Assembly: GCA_963555705.1 (NCBI GenBank)
Contig: OY743170.1
Location: 30,269,362-30,333,361, forward strand
DNA: 64,000 nucleotides
Direction of reading: 5' to 3'
Source: Ligustrum vulgare
Taxonomy: Eukaryota > Streptophyta > Magnoliopsida > Lamiales > Oleaceae
The notes below the pieces were generated by a model, which saw only the letters and a list, made by a program, of their open reading frames with translations, ran no database searches and was not told the DNA's origin. The position numbers and the translations under genes were made by a program. Shown piece by piece: positions 1-11,607 of the stretch (positions are counted from its first letter, which is position 1; every line of letters begins with the position of its first letter).

Positions 1-187
1 CTAGATCTTCAAGTCACAAAAGGCAACCAAATGACAGGATATTTAACAGAATTGGAGTACACTTGGAGGAGAAATAGGGAAGACATGACAAAGGACATAA
101 GAAATGCTAAAGGAAATGGGGATAGATCACCAATCAGAGATCCAAAAAAGGCCCAGGAGATCATCCAACAAGTAGTTTAACCTTACA

Positions 188-1350
188 ATGAAGCAACCTC
201 CAGTCCCTCCATCAAGTAAGCCTGATCTGACAGAAGTTGAACAATTAAAGAAGAGAATGACGCAATTGGAGGTGAAACATGAAGGTCTTGATTCCTCAAA
301 GACCACCTCTGAAACGACATCTCCATTTACAGAGGGCATATTGGCACAGTCCTTGCCAAGTAAGATGAAAATACCCCACCTCACTGGATATAATGGTGAG
401 ACTGATCTTGTATTACATTTGGATTATATACGTCCTGGATGGAGTTGCAAGAAGCAAGTGATTTAATAATCTGCACTCTTGGGGATCACGCTCAACGATG
501 ATTAATATCGCTCAACATTCGATCTCAAGCTAGACTCAATTGAGTTCTCAGTTTCTAAAACAATTCATGGGGATAAAGATTCCAACAACTCCGATGGAAA
601 GTTTGGCTACGATCAGGCAAGAGAAATCAGAGTCATTAAAGAGATGTTTGAGCTGATTCAATAGATAAATCACGGGGATGGAGAAGTTATCAGATGATGC
701 TTTGTTGATGGTAGTTTTGTCAGGTCTCGTGGTAAAACTCAATTTTGGTGGTCGGTACATGAAGTGGACCTCGAACTTACAAGGAATTCTTAGATCGAGT
801 TGAAAAGTTCATTAATGTGGAAGGAGATTTGGGCCCTAAAAGTAATTAGCAGGATTCAGTAGGTGAAGTAGGTAGAAAACAAGGACATGGATGTAAGGAA
901 GGAATCTTAAAAGAACAACTTTTGGAAGAAACTGGATTTCAATCCAACGGATCACTCCCATGCTTACAATGGAGAGCAAAAAAGTGATCATGTACCTTTG
1001 AATATCTCGATGGAAGTCATTTTCATGAACATGGAATACAAAGGTCTCCTTCCCTCAGCAAGGCCACAGAGTCAAGATCCTGCCTTTCTGGACCAATCCA
1101 AATATTTTAAATACCAAAGATCTGTAGGAGGCACCATTGATGATTGTTGGAATTTGAGGTTCGAGATAGACAAATTGATAAAAATAGGAAATCTATGAGA
1201 ATATGTAGCTTAACAACCGAATTCAGGAAAATCTCTAGCTCAACAAACTAAATATTTTTCTCAACAAGATGTAGATCCACAAGTTAGAAATAGACTTGAT
1301 AAAATTTGTACATTGATCAGTGGAAACCAAACTCAGGTTGATTCAAAGAG
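188..1350 (+). pseudogene. gag remnant of Tat element I
   Basis: The readable start (188-466) carries a PFTEGIL...LPSKMKIPHLTGYNGETD stretch, like the entry to the plant Ty3/gypsy gag capsid domain, where a proline-rich spacer precedes a 'P-x-L/F-x-x-Y-x-G-x-x-D' segment. From about 467 the frame breaks. A later piece (998-1198) keeps a short reading frame upstream of the protease. No intact zinc knuckle was seen. The protein would have been a nucleocapsid/capsid component. Assignment rests on position before the protease and on the short capsid-like motif, so the 3' limit is approximate. Confidence 0.6.
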
Positions 1351-1440
1351 GAAGAGATGAGATCAAGTTTGAGAAGCCAAGAACAATTACCAAATTTGAA
1401 ACAATTCCATCATTCCAGACAATTCAGAGTTATTTGGTTG

Positions 1441-2110
1441 AGGTGAGGAGGATGCTGGAGGAGTATGGAAACAACACTTGGATGCTTTGATCATCACGAT
1501 GCTAGTTAGCAAAATAAAGATCCATAGGACTCTAGCAGATGATGAAAGTGCGGTAAACATCTTGTATTGGAACATATTTGTCATAATGGGAATTGATCCA
1601 TGTTACCCACGACCAAGGAGGGAGAAATTACATGGCTTCACCGGAGATTATGTCAGTCCGAGAGGGGAGATATCATTATTTGTTAAGCTAGGAGTGGAAC
1701 CTTATCAAAGGCGCATCATAGCCGATTTTATGGTAGTCGACATCGTGTCCAATTACAACACTATTTTGGGGAGGCCAATCTTACATGAACTTAAGGCGGT
1801 GGTCTCCATTTATCACTACTCTATGAAGTTCCCCACACCATATGGACTTGCTATTATAAGAGTAGATCAAAGAGCTACAAGAGAATGTGATCTAGATTTT
1901 GCTCCAATGAATGTCCAAATGGTCAAGAAAGGAAAATCCAAGAAGGTAGTGCAAGTCAAGGAAGAAGTAATAACAGAATTGCAGACATTAGATCCAAGGG
2001 GAGTTCAAGATAGCAGTAGATCTGGACCTGTCGAAGACTTAGACGTTATAAATATTGACGATGAAAGACCTTAAATTGAGGTCAGGATCGGACATGAACT
2101 CAAAGAGAAG
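1441..2110 (+). pseudogene. Retroviral-type aspartic protease remnant (Tat element I)
   Basis: An open stretch at 1478-2074 reads through ESAVNILYW, ...FTGDYVSPRGEISLFVKLG and NTILGRPILHELKAVVS. The last is the typical C-terminal flap/ILGRP block of plant Ty3/gypsy proteases. The catalytic D-S/T-G-S triad has decayed to DDES. A charged linker follows (residues about 145-198) and leads into RT. It would have processed the Gag-Pol polyprotein. The degenerate active site says it no longer does. Confidence 0.75.
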
Positions 2111-3010
2111 ATCAGATGAGATCTCATTAGATTTTTGAAGGAGAATATAGATGAGTTCACATGGACACATTCAGATATAAAAGGAATTGGCCCTAGAAAT
2201 GCTTGTCACCATCTTCACATCAATCCAAATGTTAAACCGAAAAGGCAAAAGAGAGGAACTCTCAACCCAGAAAGGTATGAAGCTTTAGCAAGGGAGGTGA
2301 CCAAATTAGTCAGCAATGGGTTCATTCAGGACTCATTTTATCCAGTCTGGGTAGAAAATCCGATGTTAGTAAAGAAGAGCAATAGAACATGGAGACTGTG
2401 CATCAATTATTCCGATTTAAATAAAGCATTCCTAAGGACAGCTTTCTGCTTCCCAAGATTGATCAAATGGTGGACACGACAATCGGTCATCAACTCCTCA
2501 GTTTCATGGATGCCTACTCAGGTTACAACTAAATCCCTATGAATGAGACAGTTGAAGAACATACTTTCTTCATGACAGACAGCGGACTTTATTACTAATA
2601 AAAGATGCCGTTTGGATTGAAAAATGCGGGGAAACTTACCAATGGCTAGTGAACTCAATGTTTAAAGACGTTGTTGGAAAAACAACGGAAGTGTATGTTG
2701 ATGGCATGTTGGTAAAGAGTGTTCGGGCCGCTGACGATGTTCAACATTTAAGTGAAATGTTCCAAGTGCTGAGGACTTACCGAATGAAGCTGAATCCAAA
2801 AAAAATTTCTTTCAGCATAGGATCCGGAAAGTTCTTGGGATATATGGTGAACCAATGGGGAATTGAAGCTAGCCCTCACACGATACAAGCATTGATGAAG
2901 ATGATCAAACCAACCAAAGTGAAAGAAGTGCTTAAGGGAAGGATAGCAGCTCTGAGCCGATCTGTATTGCCTTCAACGAATAAATGCCAACCTTTCTTCA
3001 AAGTGATCCA
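2111..3010 (+). pseudogene. Reverse transcriptase remnant (Tat element I)
   Basis: Readable blocks are the N-terminal RT segment (2135-2542: IKGIGPRNACHHL, NPERYEALAREVTKLV, WRLCINYSDLNKA), a frameshifted stretch with DAYSG-like coding, and the palm (2649-3173: EVYVDGMLVKS, FLGYMVNQWGIEASP). The YxDD catalytic box reads YVDG, so the second catalytic Asp is lost. At least one stop (about 2541) and one frameshift (about 2600) separate the blocks. Confidence 0.85.
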
Positions 3011-3980
3011 GAAAAAGCAGAACTTCGAATGGACTGAAGATTTTCAAGAGGAATTCGAAGAGCTTGAGAAACAACTGACGTCATCTCCTATCCTCTTGAA
3101 ACCACTACTTGGAAAGGTCCTATCACTATACTTAGCCATCTCTGAATCTGTCATTAGTGCGGTCTTGATATGAACTAAACAAGAAATTCAACATCCAATT
3201 TACTATGTCAGTCAAAACCTTCATGATGCAGAGCTGAAATATTCCAAGATAAAAAAATTGGCCTATGCATTAATTACGTCGATCCAAAAAACTGAGACCC
3301 TATTTCCTGGAGCATCGAGTAGAGGTGTTGACTAATTATCCTTTGAGGCGGCTGTTATAGAAATAAGAAGTCAGGATGGCTTTTGAAATGGGCCGTAGAA
3401 TTGGGTCAATTCGACCTTATTTATAAACCATGAACTACAATTAAAGGATAGGCTCTAGCTGATTTTAAAATTGAATTCACACCATATATAGGTCAATAAT
3501 ATGGATATAGAAAGCACTTAGCGATTATATGTTGATGGATCTTCAACAAGACAAAAGGCCGGTGTCGGGGTTGTTCTTGTCAGTCCGGAAAATCAGTTCT
3601 TTTGTCAATCTTTTCGCTTTGGCTTTAAAGCAACAAACAATAAAGCTGAATATGAAGCTTTGGTGATAGACCTTGAGATGGTACGAGCAATGAATGTTAA
3701 CAGTTTGATCATATATAGTTATTCTGAATTGGTGGTTAACCAAATTCAGGGGAGATGTGGAGCTAAGGATGAAAAGATGGTGACTTATTAGCAATTGGTT
3801 TCGGAGTACAGGAAATCCTTCAAGCATGTTGAAATCATACAAGTCCCTAGGGCTCAGAACAGCCAGGCGAATGCTCTTGCATGTTTGTCAACTAGCGAAG
3901 GAACTACAAAATTAAGGTGTATTTCCATTGAGACCATTGCACATTTAGCCCTGAACTCAAAGACTTCGACCATTTCACAA
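3011..3980 (+). pseudogene. Tandem RNase H domains (Tat element I)
   Basis: The first RNase H begins in FEWTEDFQEEFEELEKQLTSSPIL (about 3025) and continues past a TGA at about 3171 into YYVSQNLHDAELKYSKIKKLAYALI. A second domain starts at about 3525 with YVDGSSTRQKAGVG and KAEYEALVI, followed by IIYSYSELVVNQIQG and ANALACLSTSEG near 3900. In the second domain the usual SDSE motif reads SYSE, so one of the metal-binding acidic residues is gone. Two RNase H modules between RT and integrase are a Tat-lineage hallmark. Confidence 0.8.
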
Positions 3981-4049
3981 GTTCGGTCCCAAACAACATG
4001 GAAGGATAAGATAGTTCAATACCTTAGAGATGAAAGAAAGCCGTAAGAT

Positions 4050-5211
4050 CAGGGAGAAGCATGGAAATTAAGGATTAGGTCAGGGAGATACACTTTGATT
4101 AGGGATGAATCATACAAGCAGGGATTCTCATTGCCTCTGCTAAAATGTTTTGGTGAAGAAGACACCGATGATATTTTAAAGGAGGTCCATGAAGGGATCT
4201 ATGGGAATCTTGCTGGAGGCCAGGCCTTAGCATTCAAGATTCTGTGACAGGGCTACTTTTGGGTGACTTTAAAGAAGGATGTGATTGATTTTGTTAGGAG
4301 ATGTGATAAATGTCAAAGATTAGCTCCCGTGACGAGGAATCCACCTAAAGAACTGACCTTCGTGATAAGTCCATGTCCATTTGATAAATGGGGATATATC
4401 TCATTGGACCATTGCCAACTAGAAAATGGGGGAACAATTCGCGATGGTTACTGTTGCTTACTTCACCAAATGGGCTGAGGCTGAACCATTAGCGAAAATC
4501 ACAGAACATAAAACCACTGAGTTTGTGTGAAAGCCAATAATATGCCGATTCGGAATTCCTCACACCATAGTGACAGACAACGGGACGCACTTTGACAATG
4601 AGAGAATCAGGTCGTTTTGTAACAATTTGGGAATCAAGAAGCATTTTTCTACTCAAAACCATTCTCAATCAAATGGTCAAGTTGAAGATGTAAATAAAAT
4701 CATCAAGCACAATTTAAAGACCCGACTTGAAACCTTGAAAGGATCATGGGCAGAAGAGCTTCCAAGGGTATTATGGTCATATCGAACTACATAGAGGACA
4801 ACGACGAGGTAAACCCCATTCACTCTGGCATTTGGAACTGAAGCAGTGATACCAATAGAGGTAGGAGTTCCATCTTTCAGAGTCTCGCACTTTGATGAGC
4901 AATGCAATGACCAGATCCTCGCCACTAAGTTAGACTTGATAGAAGAAAAGAGACTTCAAGCTCAGATCAGGAATACCATATACAAACTGAGTGCGAGATA
5001 TTATAATTCAAAACTGAAAGAGAGGAATTTCAGAATTGGAGATTTGGTATTAAAAATGATATCAACGATGCAAGAGCCACTAGGACCAAATTGGGGAGGT
5101 TCTTTTCGAATTTGAAATCCCTAAGCAACGGAGCTTATGAGTTAGTATTATTGGATGGGATACCACTTCAACATCCTTGGAATGCAGAGCACTTGAAGAA
5201 ATATTTTCAAT
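4050..5211 (+). pseudogene. Integrase remnant (Tat element I)
   Basis: The zinc-binding part is visible as FVRRCDKCQRLAP (4263-4330). The core keeps VTDNGTHFDNERIRSF (about 4566) with the second catalytic Asp, and HSQSNGQVEDVNKIIKH with the catalytic Glu (about 4660-4700). The first Asp region (about 4400) is frameshifted. The C-terminal part (4846-5211: IPIEVGVPSFR, YYNSKLKERNFRIGDLVL) ends at a TAG near 5211. Several stops (for example 4507 and 4793) show it is dead. Confidence 0.85.
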
Positions 5212-5766
5212 AGTACAAAAGTGAAGGTCAATGTAAATATTTTTGCATCAGATATGTTTTGTAAATATAAATGAAAGAAGTTTGGTATCAAGCATTGTTC
5301 TGTTCGAAATAAGAGTGGGGACATCAGATGAGTCTACCGTTCAACACACCCTCAAAGCGAGGAGGAAGACCTCATAACGAGGCACACCCTCTTAAGCGAG
5401 GTGATTTTCCTTAATGAGGTGAAATAAATAAGTGGGGTGATTAATGTACAAATCTTTGGAGCTAAAGGTGATGGAAGTTCTGATAATAAGGTAACTAGTC
5501 CTTATTTATATCTTTGATAACAAATTTTAATAATTTATCAAGTCATACAATTTGTTAACTTAAGTTTTTTTTTTTTTTTTGACAGATTGATAATTGAAAA
5601 AAGACCATGTTCATAGTAAAAGTAATTTTCTTTTATTATTTATTTTTTGTTTAATCAGTCATTTATTCTATTTTTATACAATGCGAATGAAAAGTTCATC
5701 TTTCTGTTATTAAATATGTTTCAGGCTTTTTAGAAAGCATGGAAAGAAGCTTGTTCATCCTACTCA
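5212..5766 (+). other. 3' untranslated region of element I, non-coding
   Basis: There is no coding potential. It holds short GCGAGG-type repeats at about 5355-5430, a T-run at 5562-5580 and AT-rich sequence up to the LTR of element A. It is read as the 3' UTR of the Tat element. Confidence 0.5.
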
Positions 5767-6539
5767 TGATGTGATTCTGTTTGGGAAATAAGAAACAGAA
5801 CGCACAATAAACAATAAACGATAGGAAAGATCTAAATTCAGCAACTAACAAGAACCGAATTAAAACAATGGGAAGAAAAGATAAAAGTAGACGATAGGAC
5901 CTTGACCCAATATTCATGACGCAAGATTTACGGTGTGGAACAAGAACCAAGGTTGATAAACGCTACAAGGACTGTTCAATTCATTGATAAGTTCAGGTTG
6001 GAACGCCACAAAGACTCAAGAATCTTTGATAAGTTCAATTAACCGTTCTTGAAGAACAAGAAAAGGAATCAACACTTTTCTTAGAGAAAACTCTCAATCA
6101 ATTCAAAATAATATCAAAGTTAATTACAATAATCAAAAGAAAAAATAATTTAATGAAAATAACACATCTAACCAAGCCCTAGACGCAACAGGGTTTGTAA
6201 TTATGGAAATAATTAATTAAAATGGAAAATAACTAAAAATTCGAGAAATTCGGACTTAGTAGAGCCGCGAAGAACTTGATTTACGGCCGTAAGTAGGGTT
6301 TGTTACTACTGTAACTTTGGCATAGAAATTAAGTTAAGGCCGTAAGTGAATTCTTTCACTTACTAGGTTGAGTCCCTTTTTTGTCCCTTGACTTGAATTT
6401 TTGCTTCCAACCATTTGGGCTAGTCTTGGGACGTTGTTTATCACTCCACACTTGGTATTTCGAGCTCTTGAGTTTGATTTCTTTGTTTGGTTCCTTGTTC
6501 CCTAATCTCTTGGTTGATTTCCTATCTTAGATCACATCA
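5767..6539 (-). repeat. 3' LTR of element A
   Basis: It has TG...CA ends with an inverted TGATGTGAT/ATCACATCA terminal repeat (773 bp). The adjoining polypurine tract reads as TCCCTCCTCTC on the plus strand at 6540-6550. It shares the 'ACGCCACAAAG...TTTGATAAGTTC' block with the LTRs of B and E, and carries TTACGGCCGTAAG-type palindromes near 6280-6345. The 5 bp before it (ACTCA) have no partner in the window. Confidence 0.8.
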
Positions 6540-7214
6540 TCCCTCCTCTCTTTAAAAGGATTTGACCTCGAATCTGTATATGGCCTCATCTTCATGTATC
6601 TCTTGCTTTTGTTGGTTCGAGGGGCATGTTTATGTTTTGTGCTCTCCATAATCATTTTGGGTTGTTCATTCTTGCTGATAAGTTTCTTCCCAACTTTAAG
6701 TTTAGAAATTGACTTGGATACTTGCAAAACAGATTTAACAGAACTGGAGAGGGGTTTGTTAGATTGGTTAAGTGTGAGGCATGGATCCTTGTATATCAAA
6801 TGTTGTGCAAATAAACTCATTTTTGTGGTGGACTCTCTTTTCTTTTTCACGCTGCACTCATTATCTCCACTTTCTGACTGAGGTTTAGACTCCAACTCTC
6901 TTTTTTTCACCTTTCACTCCCTCTCCTTTTTATGAGGTCATGGCCTCAACTCTCTTTTTTCAATTTTCTCTTCCTCTCCTTTTTATGAGGTCATGACTCC
7001 AACTCTCTTTTTTTCACCTTTCACTCCCTCAAACTCATCTTTCAATTTCAATTTATTTTCATAGACTTCCATTGGTGATAAAGGAACAAGAGTGAACTTT
7101 CTTCCACCAAGCTATATCGATTTTTAAACCCATTGTGGAGCACCACCCTATCATGTTTCCATGGACTCCCCATCAATATATGTCCAACATGCATAAGAAC
7201 TATATCACATACTA
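6540..7214 (-). pseudogene. C-terminal protease and basic tail of element A
   Basis: Reading minus strand from 7214, the protease end is ILMGSPWKHDRVVLHNGFKNRYSLVE, matching GRPW...HDGF.NRYSF in the sister copies. A linker follows with repeats of 'GVESxTSxKGE' type, visible as alternating CTCCTTTTTATGAGGTCATGACTCCAACTCTC units at 6870-7010. The tail ORF (6910-6527) reads KKKRESTTKMSLFA..., then a lysine-rich stretch KVGKKLISKNEQPK, and ends RSNPFKERRDDVI as it crosses the polypurine tract into the LTR. RT, RNase H and integrase are absent between linker and tail. Confidence 0.7.
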
Positions 7215-8141
7215 TGACACGATCCCAATCGGGGAATCTCAACAAACACGCAGAATAACACAATTAAAAACCTAGGAAAGATCTAAATCAGATCAAACAC
7301 GAAAATAAACAAGAACACGAGGAAATAAACAACAGAATTAAAGATAGATCGACGATAAAACCTTGACCCGACAATCATGACGCAATTAATGATGATGCGG
7401 ATTGAAGAACCAAGATTGGTGAACGCTACAAGGGTTGTCAATTCCTTGATAAGTTCGTTGGGTGAATGCCAAAAAGATCTAATCTTTGATAAGTTCAAGA
7501 AAAAGGGAATAACTCAACCTTTCAATTTGGAGAATCCTCTCTCAATTAATCAATAACTCAAAAAACTGTGCTTTACAATCATGAAAAGGAATATAAATAA
7601 GAAAAATAACCTAACCGCTAATTGACTCAATATAGAATTCTAATTAAAGTAAAATACTAAAATAACTAAATAAAAGAAAATGAATTAAAAATTTGCAAAT
7701 TATGAAAAATCCTGAAAATCTGATCCGCTCCTCGGTTACAGCCGTAAATATCGGGCTTACGGCCATAAGCCCCTCTCTGGTCCCAAACTGCTTCAGTAGT
7801 TATGGCCGTGACGAATTTGATGACGGCCGTGAAATGCCCCCGGCTTGGATGTTAGTGCCGTAAGCCTTGTTCTTTTGAAATTCTTCCTTTTTTCCCAAGA
7901 CTTGGTTACGGCCGTGATAATAGATTTTACGGGCGTGATTATAAGAGTTACGGCCGTGTAGGTCCTTCATTACGGCCATAATGACTTTTCTGTACAAATA
8001 ACTCGATCACTCAACTCGGCTTGATCCTTTCTTCCTCCCGACTCACCCCCAACACGGAACTTGCTCTGTTTTCCATGTAGATCACCGTCATACTGCTGAT
8101 GTCTCGACTTCGCCCCTAGATGCCTGGTCCGGATCGTATCA
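7215..8141 (-). repeat. 3' LTR of element B
   Basis: A 927-bp copy with TG...CA ends, directly repeated at 10649-11602. The cluster of ACGGCCGT palindromes lies at 7738-7980, upstream of an AT-rich TATA-like region in the element's sense. This copy is slightly shorter than its partner: a block near 7860 with one or two palindromes is missing. Confidence 0.92.
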
Positions 8142-8625
8142 TACTCCCTCTCTTGAAAAGGATTCGACCTCGAATCAAATTTTGGTCGGCTTTTCAAACT
8201 CCTCCTACTTTTCTGGGCCCGATGATCATGTTTAAGCTTCGGGCGACCCTTTTGACTTTTGGGCTGCTCATTTTTTCCAATGAGTTTCTTCCCCGCCTTA
8301 AGTTCATGGTTTGATTTATGTCCCTGCAAAACAGATTTAATAGAACTGGGAAGGGATTTGTTAGACTGGTTAAGTGCAAGGCATGGATCCTTGTACATCA
8401 ACCTATCTGCAAATAAACTCAATTTGGGGGTGGACTCTCTTTTCTTTTTGTACTCATTCTCTCCTTTTCTGAGGTCGTGGCCTCAACTCTCTTGTTTTCA
8501 ACTTTCACACCCTCTCCTTTTTCTGAGGTCCTGGCCTCAACACTCCTATTTCTTTTGTCAAACTCACATTTGGTTTTTAACTGATCCTCTTGAGCCTCTT
8601 TCGAAGATCACGGAACAAGGGTAAT
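8142..8625 (-). CDS. Protease-to-tail coding segment of element B
   Basis: Continuing the protease frame region, the minus strand carries acid-rich linker repeats ('VE..TSEKGE' type at 8455-8545), then KKKRESTPKLSLFADRLMYKDPCLALNQSNKSL. This matches the segment just before RT in element E (SFYAKH...[17 protein letters not shown]). Where E continues into RT ([10 protein letters not shown]), B switches to a Lys/Arg-rich tail (KSNHELKAGKKLIGKNEQPK, ...RSLKSRPKFDSRSNPFQERE). The tail runs through the polypurine tract and into the 3' LTR, ending near 7970. The same junction is seen in A and in the 18055-19424 fragment. Confidence 0.65.
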
Positions 8626-9240
8626 TTTCTTCCCACCCTTCACAAATGAATACCGATTCTTAAACCCATCGTGCACTACCCTCCTATCATATTGCCATGG
8701 CCTCCCCAACAAAATATGCCCAACATGCATAGGTACCACGTCACAAACCACCTCATCCTTATAACCCCCGATGGCAAAATTGACCCTAGCCTTCTTATTT
8801 ACCTTAATCTCTCTCGACTCGGTCAGCCATTGCAATTTATAAGGGTTTGGATGTTTCATCATGCTTAAGCCCAATTTTTCAACCAACATTGTACTAACCA
8901 CATTAGTACAACTTCCCCCATCAATCACCATACCACAAACCTTTTTACCCACTAAGCATCTAGTATGAAAGAGATTATCCCTTTCCTCACCAATTTCATC
9001 CACCCTAACGCTAGTACTAAGGACACGCCGATTAACAAGTGAACCTTTAACAGCATAGGTCAGCCCTTCCTCATCACTACTACTAGCCCCAACATCTACT
9101 AACTTAGGCATTCCCTTAAATTTATCATTGGAACTAATTTCACCATTATCACTCAAGATCATTAGCCTCCTATTTGGACACTGGGATGCTATATGACCCG
9201 TACCCAAGCACTTAAAATACTTAATATTTCTATCCTGAGT
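8608..9240 (-). CDS. Zinc-knuckle and aspartic protease of element B
   Basis: The open frame at 9207-8608 reads GHIASQCPNRR (second half of a CCHC knuckle), an acidic spacer, then CLVGKKVCGMVIDGGSCTN, LQWLTESREIKVN and [23 protein letters not shown] is the catalytic Asp motif and is intact. Just upstream, in the same reading, the knuckle's first Cys is an aromatic residue (KYFKCLGTGH). The protease would cut the Gag precursor. The frame from gag into this segment is broken near 9250-9410, so a full Gag-Pro from this copy would need a corrected frame. Confidence 0.8.
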   Translation of the reverse strand, partial: TQDRNIKYFKCLGTGHIASQCPNRRLMILSDNGEISSNDKFKGMPKLVDVGASSSDEEGLTYAVKGSLVNRRVLSTSVRVDEIGEERDNLFHTRCLVGKKVCGMVIDGGSCTNVVSTMLVEKLGLSMMKHPNPYKLQWLTESREIKVNKKARVNFAIGGYKDEVVCDVVPMHVGHILLGRPWQYDRRVVHDGFKNRYSFVKGGKKITLVP

Positions 9241-9399
9241 AGTTTGAGAATTAGAAATATTTTTACCTTTCGTTGTAAGTTCCTACTTTCCTTTTGGGTT
9301 ATGTTCATCATTGTGGTCCGCTTCGGTTGTGATGTAGGATAAGATGGTGAGTGTCTTGTTGCCCCCTTTAGACTTAGTTGCCTTTCCACCTTCATGACT

Positions 9400-10225
9400 A
9401 TATGCACACCATATCCTCTAGCTCCACATAATGTTGCAGCTCAATGACATGGAAATATCTCTATTCAGCCCACTCAGAAACCTAGCCATCGTAGCTTCCC
9501 GATCCTCCACCACATTAGCCCAAATCATTGCCACCTCCATATCCTTATGATAATCTTCTACACTCCTTGACCCCTGAGTCATACCCTGTAGCCTCTGGTA
9601 AATATCTCTATAATAATGAGTCGGCACAAACCGCTTCCTCATTATGGTTTTTAATTCACCCCAAGTCTCCACTGGCTCCTCAAGGTTCCTCCTCCTGTCC
9701 TTCACTAGTTGATCCCACCAAATATTGGCATAATCTGTGAATTCATTTATGACTAATTTCACCTTCTTTTTTTCTGAATAATTGTGACAATCAAATAGCC
9801 TTTCAACCTTAGTCTCCCAATCCAAGTACGCCTCCGGATCACTCCTACCCTAGAATGATGGTATTTTCACTTTAATTTTCCCAAGGTCGTCATCAACAAC
9901 ATCTCTACGCCCACGATGCCTCCTAGCGTCACGAAACTCCCTATCATGCCTCCTCTCATACCTATCTCCTCTATCCCTCCTTCGTATACTTCCCACAAAA
10001 GATATACTCCCACTTTCATTGCCCGTTTCCTCATCATCCATACCAACCTCACGCCTATTACCTCTCCTAACCCGAGAACCATCATGAGATTGATCCCGAG
10101 GTCTTTGTTCACGTTATGCACCTTGATTCTCCATCTGAGCCATAAACCTCTCAAATTGTGCCCTTATTGCTACAATATCATCATTACCCTGTTCATGAAG
10201 ATGTGGAACCCTCTGTATCAGACAT
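9400..10225 (-). pseudogene. gag of element B (broken)
   Basis: The likely start is the ATG complement at 10223-10225, giving MSDTEGSTSS, followed almost at once by stops near 10190. Later blocks are an Arg/Asp-rich spacer (10041-9850, RRRDRGDRYERRHDREFRD) and the capsid-like region (9825-9418: YLDWETKVERLFDCHNYSEKKKVKL, WWDQLVKDRRRN, KRFVPTHYYRDIYQRLQ, MARFLSGLNRDI). A TAG at 9850-9852 stands where element E has CAG (Gln), a single C-to-T change. It is the Ty3/gypsy Retrotrans_gag-type capsid, and the copy is non-functional as read. Confidence 0.85.
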
Positions 10226-10634
10226 TTTTAATTTCAAAAAAATATATTTCTCCTCACGTGTATTTTAACTCGTATTTCACTCTTCTATCCCTTCAAATTT
10301 CACCCATGAACTAATCAAGGGTTGGAAAAAGGTAAGGCATGAACAAGAACAAGGAAATTTGGAAATTGAGAAAATTCGGAATATTTGGGGAATATTTGGA
10401 ATTTTCAATTTTTTTTTTTAAATCTGCCAGAGAATTGGACTAAGAGTATGGCAGAAAAAACGGAACTAGATTTGGACGAACAACGAACAAGAAAAACACT
10501 TTTGAATTTTTGGGACTGACTCTTATGGATCAAACTGAAGAAAATTATGACTGACACGAAGAAGACGAAGAACACGAAAAAAATCAAGAAAATCAATAAT
10601 TAACAAGAAACGCAAGAATCTAAAATAGATTCAA

Positions 10635-10646
10635 GCTCTGATACCA
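10635..10646 (-). other. Primer-binding site of element B (initiator methionine tRNA type)
   Basis: The minus strand reads TGGTATCAGAGC two bases inside the 5' LTR, the standard plant initiator-Met tRNA complement. Confidence 0.92.
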
Positions 10647-10648
10647 GA

Positions 10649-11602
10649 TGACGCGATCCCAATTGGGGAATCTCGACAAACACGTGGAATAACACAATTA
10701 AAAACCTAGGAAAAATCTAAATCAGATCAAACACGAATATAAACAAGAAGACAAGGAAATAAACATTGGAATTAAAGATAGATCGACGATAAAACCTTGA
10801 CCTGACAATCACGACGCAATTAATGACGATGCGGATTGAAGAACCAAGATTGGTGAACGCCACAAGGGTTTTCAATTCCTTGATAAGTTCGTTGGGTGAA
10901 CGCCACAAAGATCGGATCTTTGATAAGTTCAAGAAAAAAGGAATAACTCAACCTTTCAATTTGGAGAATCCTCTCTTAATTAATCAATAACTCAAAAAAC
11001 TGTTCTTTACAATCATGAAAAGGAATATAAATAAAAAAAATAACCTAGCCGCTAATTGACTCAAAATAGAATTCTAATTAAAGTTAAATACTAAAATAAC
11101 TAAATAAAAGAAAAGGAATTAAAAATCTGCAACATATGAAAAATCCCGAAAATCTGATCCGCTCCTCGGTTATGGCCGTAAATATTGGGCTTACGGCCGT
11201 AAGCCCCTCTCTGGTCCAAACCTGCTTCAGTAGTTACGGGCATGACAAACTTGATTACGGCCGTGAAATGCCCCCGGCTTGGATGTTACGGCCGTAACGT
11301 AACTTCCAGACTTACGGCCGTAAGCCTTGTTATGCTGAAATTCTTCCTTTTTTCCCAAGACTTGGTTACGGCCGTGATAATAGATTTTACGGCCGTGATT
11401 ATAAGAGTTACGGCCGTGAAGGTCCTTCATTACGGCCGTAATGACTTTTCTGCACAAATAACTTCGATCACTCAACTCGGCTTGATCCTTTCTTCCTCCC
11501 GGCTCGCCCCCAAAACAGAACTTGCTGCGTTTTCCACGTAGATCACCGTCATACTGTCGATGTCTAGACTTCGCCCCTCGATGCCTGGTCCGGATCGTAT
11601 CA
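10649..11602 (-). repeat. 5' LTR of element B
   Basis: A 954-bp LTR with ends TGACGCGATCC...GGATCGTATCA. About ten copies of ACGGCCGT/TTACGGCCGTAA lie at 11162-11445, roughly 160-440 bp from the LTR start in the element's sense. They lie upstream of an AT-rich stretch (TTTATTTATATTCC, near 11020-11033) that could be the TATA region. Confidence 0.93.
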
Positions 11603-11607
11603 TACTA

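Larger units (their letters stand above)
1..5766 (+). mobile_element. Decayed Ty3/gypsy retrotransposon, Tat lineage (element I)
   Basis: Recognisable pieces follow in the order gag, protease, RT, RNase H, a second RNase H with a YVDGSS motif, and integrase. Dual RNase H is typical of the Tat group. Stops and frameshifts occur in every domain, so it is a fossil. The 5' LTR lies outside the window. No 3' LTR was recognised before element A begins at 5767. Confidence 0.85.
7215..11602 (-). mobile_element. Element B: complete non-autonomous gag-protease LTR retrotransposon (4388 bp)
   Basis: Two LTRs (7215-8141 and 10649-11602) flank an internal region with a methionine-tRNA primer site and a polypurine tract. 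A perfect 5-bp target duplication TACTA occurs at 7210-7214 and 11603-11607. The interior encodes gag, zinc knuckle, protease and a basic tail but no RT, RNase H or integrase. It must have been mobilised by enzymes of another element. The host site is the protease of element A, a relative. Confidence 0.93.

Noticed and set aside
9867..10314. ORFs on both strands opposite the gag of B
   Set aside because: Shadows of the Arg/Asp-rich gag spacer; the minus-strand gag frame explains the conservation.
11160..11445. TTACGGCCGTAA cluster as a CRISPR or terminator array
   Set aside because: Short palindromes with variable spacing within an LTR; no array geometry.
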